A DNA stretch of 26,766 nucleotides, from positions 6,366 to 33,131 of the forward strand of contig LWDM01000013.1 of the NCBI GenBank assembly GCA_002083525.1, written 5' to 3'. The DNA comes from Proteobacteria bacterium SG_bin9. GTDB taxonomy: Bacteria > Pseudomonadota > Alphaproteobacteria > Rhizobiales > Xanthobacteraceae. The position numbers were made by a program, and so were the translations under genes. Numbering within the stretch: the stretch's first letter is position 1; each line of letters begins with the position of its first letter. This document shows, in pieces, positions 21,783 to 26,766 of this stretch. The notes beneath the pieces are model-generated. The model ran no database searches. It was not told the origin of the DNA and saw only the letters and a program-made list of their open reading frames with translations.

Positions 21783-23507
21783 TTAGCGCAGCGAGGCGGT
21801 GCGGACCACGAAGCTCATGGTCTCGAGCGTCGCGACGGCCGAGCCCGAGAAGCGCTCGCAGACGATGCCGGCATGCGGATCGTTCGAGAACGTCATCGCG
21901 ACTGCCATGCGCGGCTTCACGAACTGAGCGCGCAGCTGCGTCATGTCCGGATCGCCCATGATCGTTGCCGACATCGCAGTCGAGAGGCTCGGCGCGAGGA
22001 TCATCGCGCGGGTCCAGACTTCGTTGAGGTTGGCGGTGACGAGGCGGGTCGAGGTCGCGACGGTGCCTGGCTGACGCTGCTGGCCCTTCGAGACGATGGT
22101 GGCGAAGCCGTTCGACACCGGCTGCGACAGCGAAGCGGGTCGGACGCTGCGCGGGATCGGCGCGCTGGCGGCGACGATCTGCGAGCGATCGACGACCGGC
22201 ATCGGCGGCGCGTAGGCGAGCGCGCGATCATTCGGGTTGACGCTGGCGGTGGCGTCGCGGTCGGCAGATGCGAAGGCGTTGCGGGCGGCCAGCGCTGCAA
22301 CCTGCTGCGGAGTCGCCTGCTTCGGCGGTGCGGCCGGTGCGTCGCCCCAGAAGCCGCGGGCGTTGATGATGTCGGCCGGGGTCTGTGGCTTGTTGGCGTC
22401 GGGGGCCTTCGCGGGGCTCGAAGCTGCTGAGGCGAGCTGGAAGGCGGCCTTGTCGGCGGCGATCTTGTCTGCAGCAATTTTGGCGACCGGCTTGCCGCGC
22501 GGCATCGGGATCGGGCCCGAGACCGCGGATGCGTCGGCGGCGGCGACTGCAACAGGCTTCGCGGCCGGGGTTGCCGCTGTGCCTGCGCTGCTCTCTTCGT
22601 CGTCGTCATTGCCGGCTTGCTTGCGGCTGAAGAGCGAGGCGAGGAAGCTGCGGCCGGACGGCGTCGATGCGGTGCCGCCGTCACGCTCGCGCTTTTCGAT
22701 ATCGGCGGCGGCGAGGTCGTAGCCGCGCAGCGGGGTGCCGCTGGTCGGCAGATGCACGGTGCGTCCATCGGGGAAGACGCGCGCGAGCTGGTCGTAGGTC
22801 ATGCGCGGCCAGTGACGCACATTGCCGGTGTCGAGATGCACGAACGGCGAACCGGACGACGGATAGAAGCCGACGCCGCCGCGCTGCATGCGCAGGCCGG
22901 CGACGCGAATTTGTTCGAGCGAGACGCCGGGAATGAAGAAGTCCATCGCCTGGCCGCGGGTGTGCAGGCTGTGGCGCGCGACGCCCGAGGACCGGCGGCG
23001 AAGCATCGCGTTGGTGGCGGGCGCGCGGTAGGCGGAGATGATCTGGATCGGCTGTTTGCCGCCGACGTCGCGATACACTTCCCACAGAATATCGAAGAGC
23101 TTGCGATCCATCACGGTCTCGTCCTGGCTGCGCCAGTCGCGGAGGAAGTGATTGATCTTCTTCAGCGCGGCTTCGTCGTAACGGCCATCGCGCTTGAAAG
23201 TGACGGTGAGGTCTTCTTCGGAATGGGTGTGGTGGAAGGTGAGGGTGCGGGTGTCGTTGGTGGCGGTGGCATCGTGAACGGCGCGGGGAGCGATCAGAAG
23301 CGCAAGCGAGGCAAGACCGATCGAGAGACCGGCACCTTGAATCGACGTCGCAAAAGATTTTCGTGCGCAAGAAGCTGGCACGCGAGCTTCACCCCAGAAT
23401 TTAGTCGACCGACCCAACACCCTTCTTCCGCAACCCCGAACGTAAGCGGGAGAAGAGAACTTACAGACGTAAAAGAGGAGAGTTAACGGACGTTTACCCA
23501 CCCCCAT
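21783..23507 (-). CDS. DUF882 (peptidase M15-like) murein peptidase family protein
   Basis: This 574-residue protein has an N-terminal hydrophobic leader (about residues 55-75), so it is probably periplasmic. The DUF882/Peptidase_M15-type domain (about 85-235) shows SAYRAPATN, then the metal triad SLHTRGQAMD (His182, Asp189) and FVHLDTG (His224). Family members cleave or trim peptidoglycan peptides; that is inferred. The last 330 residues are low-complexity (Ala/Pro/Ser-rich, then a C-terminal region around residue 500), unusually long for the family. The start at 23507 lacks a ribosome site and the first 45 residues are not leader-like, so a downstream GTG/TTG at about 23417-23420 (after GGAAGAAGG) may be real. 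It is 3' of the L,D-transpeptidase on the same strand. Confidence 0.82.
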   Translation of the reverse strand: MGVGKRPLTLLFYVCKFSSPAYVRGCGRRVLGRSTKFWGEARVPASCARKSFATSIQGAGLSIGLASLALLIAPRAVHDATATNDTRTLTFHHTHSEEDLTVTFKRDGRYDEAALKKINHFLRDWRSQDETVMDRKLFDILWEVYRDVGGKQPIQIISAYRAPATNAMLRRRSSGVARHSLHTRGQAMDFFIPGVSLEQIRVAGLRMQRGGVGFYPSSGSPFVHLDTGNVRHWPRMTYDQLARVFPDGRTVHLPTSGTPLRGYDLAAADIEKRERDGGTASTPSGRSFLASLFSRKQAGNDDDEESSAGTAATPAAKPVAVAAADASAVSGPIPMPRGKPVAKIAADKIAADKAAFQLASAASSPAKAPDANKPQTPADIINARGFWGDAPAAPPKQATPQQVAALAARNAFASADRDATASVNPNDRALAYAPPMPVVDRSQIVAASAPIPRSVRPASLSQPVSNGFATIVSKGQQRQPGTVATSTRLVTANLNEVWTRAMILAPSLSTAMSATIMGDPDMTQLRAQFVKPRMAVAMTFSNDPHAGIVCERFSGSAVATLETMSFVVRTASLR

Positions 23508-23587
23508 CAGCGCTGGTTACCATCGTAGCCGGACCAACATGGCAAAAAAACGCCCATTGACCATATTCGGGTGGAGGTTGGTTAATG

Positions 23588-23617
23588 AAAAAGGCGCCGC
23601 ATACATGCGGCGCCTTT
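23588..23617 (-). terminator. Terminator of the L,D-transpeptidase gene
   Basis: A perfect 13-bp stem, 23590-23602 with 23605-23617 (AAAGGCGCCGCAT arm), is followed on the minus strand by a run of T from the A-run at 23588-23592. It is 3' of the minus-strand gene ending at 23652. On the plus strand a weaker T-rich tail follows. Confidence 0.75.
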
Positions 23618-23651
23618 GATTTTATTGAGTTTTTCCGGCCGAGGCGCCGAT

Positions 23652-25649
23652 TTACCGGACGGCGGTGCGGCGCTGGTTGCGAGCAGGGGGTGCCGGAGGC
23701 GGCTGCGGGGCGCCGAACAGCCGCTCGAAGAACGATGGGCCGGAGCTGTAGTTGCTGCCGTTGAAGGCGACGCCTTGCGGAATTTCCGCCCGCGGCCGGC
23801 TGTAGTTCGGCTGGGCATGGGCGACGACGCTCTCCAGGTCCTTGCCCTCGCTGCCCTTGAGCAGCGCGATCATGCGGGCGTCGCGGCCGTACACGTCCTT
23901 GCGGAATTGCAGCGTGCCGCCATCGTCCACGAACGCGGTCTGATAGGTGATGTTCACCGGAATCGGCGTCGGGAATTTGATGTCGATTTCGCTGTTGCCG
24001 TACATCGAGCGGACGCGCTCCGCCGTGTATTTCTCGTTCGGCAGCGTGATGCCGAGCAGCACGGCGGCGTACTGATCCGGGTTCTGCACGCGCATGCAGC
24101 CGTGGCTGAACGCACGTTCGTCGCGGGCGAACAGGTGCTTGTCCGGCGTGTCGTGCTGATAGACCAGGAACTTGTTCGGGAAGTTGAAGCGGATGCGGCC
24201 GAGCGCATTGCCCGCGCCCGGCGGCTGCGAGATGTGGATGCCGCCGTCCGCGCGGCGTTCAAGCCGCAGACCCATGCGGGTCAGCACGTTCGGATCCTGC
24301 TGCAGCGCCGGCAGATACTCGTTGTAGACGATCGACGGCGGCACGTTCCAGGTCGGGTTGACGGTGATGAACTTCATCGTCTCGGTCAGCAGCGGCGTCG
24401 CCTGGTTGCCCGGCTTGCCGGTGACGACGCGCGTGGTCCAGACCTGCTCGCCCTTCTGCATCACCTTCAGCGTGAAGTCGGGGATGTTCAGGATCACGTA
24501 GGCGTCGCCGAGCGACTTGGCGCCGAGTTCGCGCGGCAGCCAGCGCAGGCGCTCCATGTTGACGCGGACGATGTCGATCTGCCGGTCGCGCTTCGGTGCG
24601 TTCAGCGCACGCACGGTTGCGTCATCGAGCTGACCGGTGGCCTTGATGTCGGCGGACGCCTGAAACTTGCGCACGGCGTCGGCGACGGCCTGATCGTACT
24701 TCTGGTCGCTGGCGTCACCGGCCACATGCAGGCGGGCGCGCAGCGCCGGCACGCGGGCATCTTCCGGCGCGATGGCGTCGACGGTCTGCTTCTTGGTCTT
24801 CTTGGCCGCGGTGAACTTCAGCACCGGACCGGTGTCGATCTTGGCAAGCGGCGCATCGGTTTCACCGCGCAGCTTGGCGAGCTCGGCGCGCAGTTGCTTG
24901 TAGAGCTTGTGCGGGGGGTTGTAGCCGTCGAGCGCTGCGGCGGCATCGTTCGCCGTCGTGACGGTCGCGAGAATGTCCGACGGCTCCGGCGTGTGATCCG
25001 GATACTGGATGTCGGCGGCGACGCGCGAGAAGTGCATGCGGCCCATCTGCGCATGACGCGCATAGTCGAGAATCGATGCGGTCAGCTTGAGATCGGCTTC
25101 CGCCAGCGCATCGGGCGACATCGAGGCAGCGAAGTCCGGCGTCGGGTAGTCGCCGGAGGAGAGACCATCCTTGTCCGCATCCTTCAGCCGCGCGATCGCG
25201 CTCTTGGCGCGCGCGGTGGCGGCGCCGTTGGTGCTCCAGACCGGCGCGTAGTCGCGGCTCTTGTAGAACGCATCGACGGCCACGCGCTCGCCCTTGCGGT
25301 CGAAATAGCGCGCACCCTTGCTCGCGAGCAGGTCGCGCAGCTTGTCGGCCGCGGGATCGGCAGCAGCGGTGGTCGCCGGCTTCGCGGCTTCGGGGGCGGG
25401 CGACGGAGCGGTTGCCGTTGTCGTCGGCGTTGCTGCGGGCGTGACGGTTGCGGTCGACTTCACATCGGCGGCCGACGGCGGCGGCAGATTGGCCGCGTCG
25501 GGCATCGGAACGGCGGCATCGATGGCGAGATCGGCGGCGCCGCGGCTGGATTGGGCCTGCGCCGATGTCGCGGCAACGGTGAGGAAGCTTGCCGCGACGG
25601 CCATCAGGACTCGGTCGAAGCCCTTACGGCCAACGTTCTGGTCTCGCAT
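23652..25649 (-). CDS. Large YcbB-like murein L,D-transpeptidase
   Basis: This 665-residue protein has a signal peptide (about residues 1-34, ending ATSAQAQ), an Ala/Pro/Thr-rich linker (45-95), a scaffold domain with YFDRKGERVAV and WSTNGAATARAKS, a peptidoglycan-binding unit (AVRKFQASADIKATGQLDD, about 330-375) and the YkuD catalytic domain. The active site RAFSHGCMRVQNP holds His516 and Cys518. This layout is that of YcbB/LdtD-type enzymes, which form 3-3 crosslinks in the periplasm. GTG at 25673 is a possible earlier start, but the ATG at 25649 is preceded by AAGGGG and begins the leader. The DUF882 peptidase is the next gene in the same direction, separated by a terminator. Confidence 0.93.
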   Translation of the reverse strand: MRDQNVGRKGFDRVLMAVAASFLTVAATSAQAQSSRGAADLAIDAAVPMPDAANLPPPSAADVKSTATVTPAATPTTTATAPSPAPEAAKPATTAAADPAADKLRDLLASKGARYFDRKGERVAVDAFYKSRDYAPVWSTNGAATARAKSAIARLKDADKDGLSSGDYPTPDFAASMSPDALAEADLKLTASILDYARHAQMGRMHFSRVAADIQYPDHTPEPSDILATVTTANDAAAALDGYNPPHKLYKQLRAELAKLRGETDAPLAKIDTGPVLKFTAAKKTKKQTVDAIAPEDARVPALRARLHVAGDASDQKYDQAVADAVRKFQASADIKATGQLDDATVRALNAPKRDRQIDIVRVNMERLRWLPRELGAKSLGDAYVILNIPDFTLKVMQKGEQVWTTRVVTGKPGNQATPLLTETMKFITVNPTWNVPPSIVYNEYLPALQQDPNVLTRMGLRLERRADGGIHISQPPGAGNALGRIRFNFPNKFLVYQHDTPDKHLFARDERAFSHGCMRVQNPDQYAAVLLGITLPNEKYTAERVRSMYGNSEIDIKFPTPIPVNITYQTAFVDDGGTLQFRKDVYGRDARMIALLKGSEGKDLESVVAHAQPNYSRPRAEIPQGVAFNGSNYSSGPSFFERLFGAPQPPPAPPARNQRRTAVR

Positions 25650-26001
25650 TGTCTCGCACCCCTTGGGCGACACTGTCCCGGCATGGAACAGCTCGTGAAA
25701 CGGATCTCGTCATCCGCAGGCTAACGGAGGCGCTTCACCGGCTCTTGCCCACCAACGGGCCGGCTATCGCTGCCGTTCCACTGCTTCGACACGTGAGGAT
25801 ACATGTGGCCCCATGGTGCGGCTAGCGCTGCACCCTGCGGGTCACGGGAAACTGACTTCAATTCATGCCCGCAAGCAACGGTTTGCGCATATTGACGCGC
25901 GCTTTTGCATCAGTCTGTCACCGCGCCGCAACGGTTCAACGGCGGCTTTTCTGCCGCAGCGGGAACCAGTTAGCGGTGATTCGGGAGTCCGGGCCGCGCC
26001 G
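25650..26001. other. Gene-free region upstream of the L,D-transpeptidase
   Basis: These 352 bases lie between two minus-strand genes and should hold the transpeptidase promoter and the 3' end of the sigma-54 activator transcript. I see a weak hairpin GCGGC-agaaaa-GCCGC on the minus strand near 25955, with no T-run, and no convincing promoter or coding frame. Confidence 0.4.
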
Positions 26002-26766
26002 TCAGGACGGCTCGTCGGCGCCTGCTTCGTCGAGTTTGCGGTAGAGCGTCGAGCGGCCGATTTTCAGCCGCCGGGCGACCTCCGACATCTGCCCGCGGTA
26101 GTGGGTGATCGCGAAGCGGATGATCTCGGTTTCGAGTTCCTCCAGCGGACGCATTTCCCCCTCGACTGTCAGCATCGGCAGCATACCGGCGGCCGGTGGC
26201 GCGACCGCAGTGTCGTGGCTCGGAGCGGCGGGTGCGACGGAGGGCGCGTGCAGCGGTTCGATCGTCAGCGGATCGGCGGGTGCCGCTGGTACTGTCGTCG
26301 CGAGCGCGGGCGTGTGCGCGAAATCCGTGAGCGTCAGCTCGTCGCCGTCGCTCATCACCACGGCGCGGTAAACCGCATTCTCGAGCTGGCGGATGTTGCC
26401 GGGCCAATCGGCCTGCGCCAGCACCGCCATCGCTTCACCGCTGATGCCGGAGATCGAACGGTTTTCCTCGGCGCAGAAGCGCGCGAGGAAGTGGCGCAAG
26501 AGGTGAGGAACGTCTTCGCGGCGCGCGCGCAGCGGCGGCACCGTCAGCGGCAGCACATGCAGACGGTAGAACAGATCTTCGCGGAAGTGCCCGGCCTTCA
26601 CGTGATCGATCAGGTTGCGGTTGGTCGCCGAGACGATGCGCACGTCGACCTTCACCGGCTTGCGGCCGCCGACCGGTTCGACCTCGCCCTGCTGAACGGC
26701 GCGCAGCAGCTTCACCTGCGCGTTGAGTGGCAGTTCGCCGACTTCATCGAGGAACAGCGTGCCGCC
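26002..26766 (-). CDS. Sigma-54-dependent transcriptional activator (partial, C-terminal part)
   Basis: The gene runs off the window end, so its N-terminal part is missing; about 254 residues are visible. They include the Walker B GGTLFLDEVGELP, sensor I with RIVSATNR, the REDLFYRLHV arginine-finger region, sensor II WPGNIRQLE, a variable Ala/Pro-rich linker and a C-terminal Fis-type helix-turn-helix (MSEVARRLKIGRSTLYRKL). The AAA+ activator class hydrolyses ATP to open promoters bound by sigma-54 RNA polymerase. Whether a receiver or GAF domain lies upstream is unknown. The visible GTG at 26715 is internal, not a start. Its target genes are not identified. Confidence 0.92.
   Translation of the reverse strand, partial: GGTLFLDEVGELPLNAQVKLLRAVQQGEVEPVGGRKPVKVDVRIVSATNRNLIDHVKAGHFREDLFYRLHVLPLTVPPLRARREDVPHLLRHFLARFCAEENRSISGISGEAMAVLAQADWPGNIRQLENAVYRAVVMSDGDELTLTDFAHTPALATTVPAAPADPLTIEPLHAPSVAPAAPSHDTAVAPPAAGMLPMLTVEGEMRPLEELETEIIRFAITHYRGQMSEVARRLKIGRSTLYRKLDEAGADEPS

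Noticed and set aside
23616..25724. 702-codon plus-strand frame opposite the L,D-transpeptidase
   Set aside because: The minus-strand protein has a complete catalytic site and leader; the antisense product is low-complexity.

Overview
The window reads as chromosomal DNA of a GC-rich alphaproteobacterium of the Rhizobiales, most likely a Bradyrhizobium/Rhodopseudomonas/Afipia-type member of the Nitrobacteraceae. The reasons are a CpdR-type single-domain response regulator, a GapR (DUF2312) gene, the DUF1244 and DUF1036 families, a 41-residue cysteine-free ribosomal protein L36, several solitary Bug/TctC binding proteins, and palindromic intergenic repeats of the kind scattered through these genomes. 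The genus is inferred from family content, not from a marker comparison. No phage, insertion sequence, CRISPR array or rRNA was seen.

Layout. 1-3000: a terminator of an off-window gene, a GFA-fold zinc protein, N-formylglutamate amidohydrolase divergent from cpdR, tRNA-Val(GAC), and a secreted nuclease-fold protein that may have lost catalysis. 3100-8200: two Tat-type Bug/TctC binding proteins flanking a cytoplasmic-looking gamma-glutamyltransferase, then an unrecognised, AT-richer gene (7272-8144). 8200-11600: an SDR dehydrogenase, a hybrid PAS-PAS histidine kinase with receiver, and a YbaK-type tRNA deacylase. 11600-16300: a catabolic-looking block with an amidohydrolase, a stand-alone E2-type acyltransferase and an IclR regulator on the minus strand. 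Divergent from the regulator is a three-gene operon of two MaoC-fold hydratase proteins and a Sec-type Bug protein, with a clean palindrome between the two transcription units.

16300-21700 is housekeeping: rpmJ with its promoter, leader hairpin and terminator (too short to stand out as an open frame), a TPR lipo/secreted-type protein, an alpha/beta hydrolase, a DUF1036-pyruvate kinase pair with a 4-base overlap, DUF1244, and gapR. 21700-26766 concerns the cell envelope: a DUF882 (M15-like) peptidase and a large YcbB-like L,D-transpeptidase in the same direction. The 3' half of a sigma-54 activator then runs off the end of the window.

The most interesting points are the IclR/MaoC/MaoC/Bug module with its neighbours (a possible uncharacterised acyl-CoA pathway), the unknown AT-richer gene, the orphan E2 catalytic domain, the nuclease-fold protein with apparent active-site replacements, and at least four classes of palindromic repeat, mostly placed 3' of genes and often at convergent junctions. 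I did not find a clearly new defence or mobile system.
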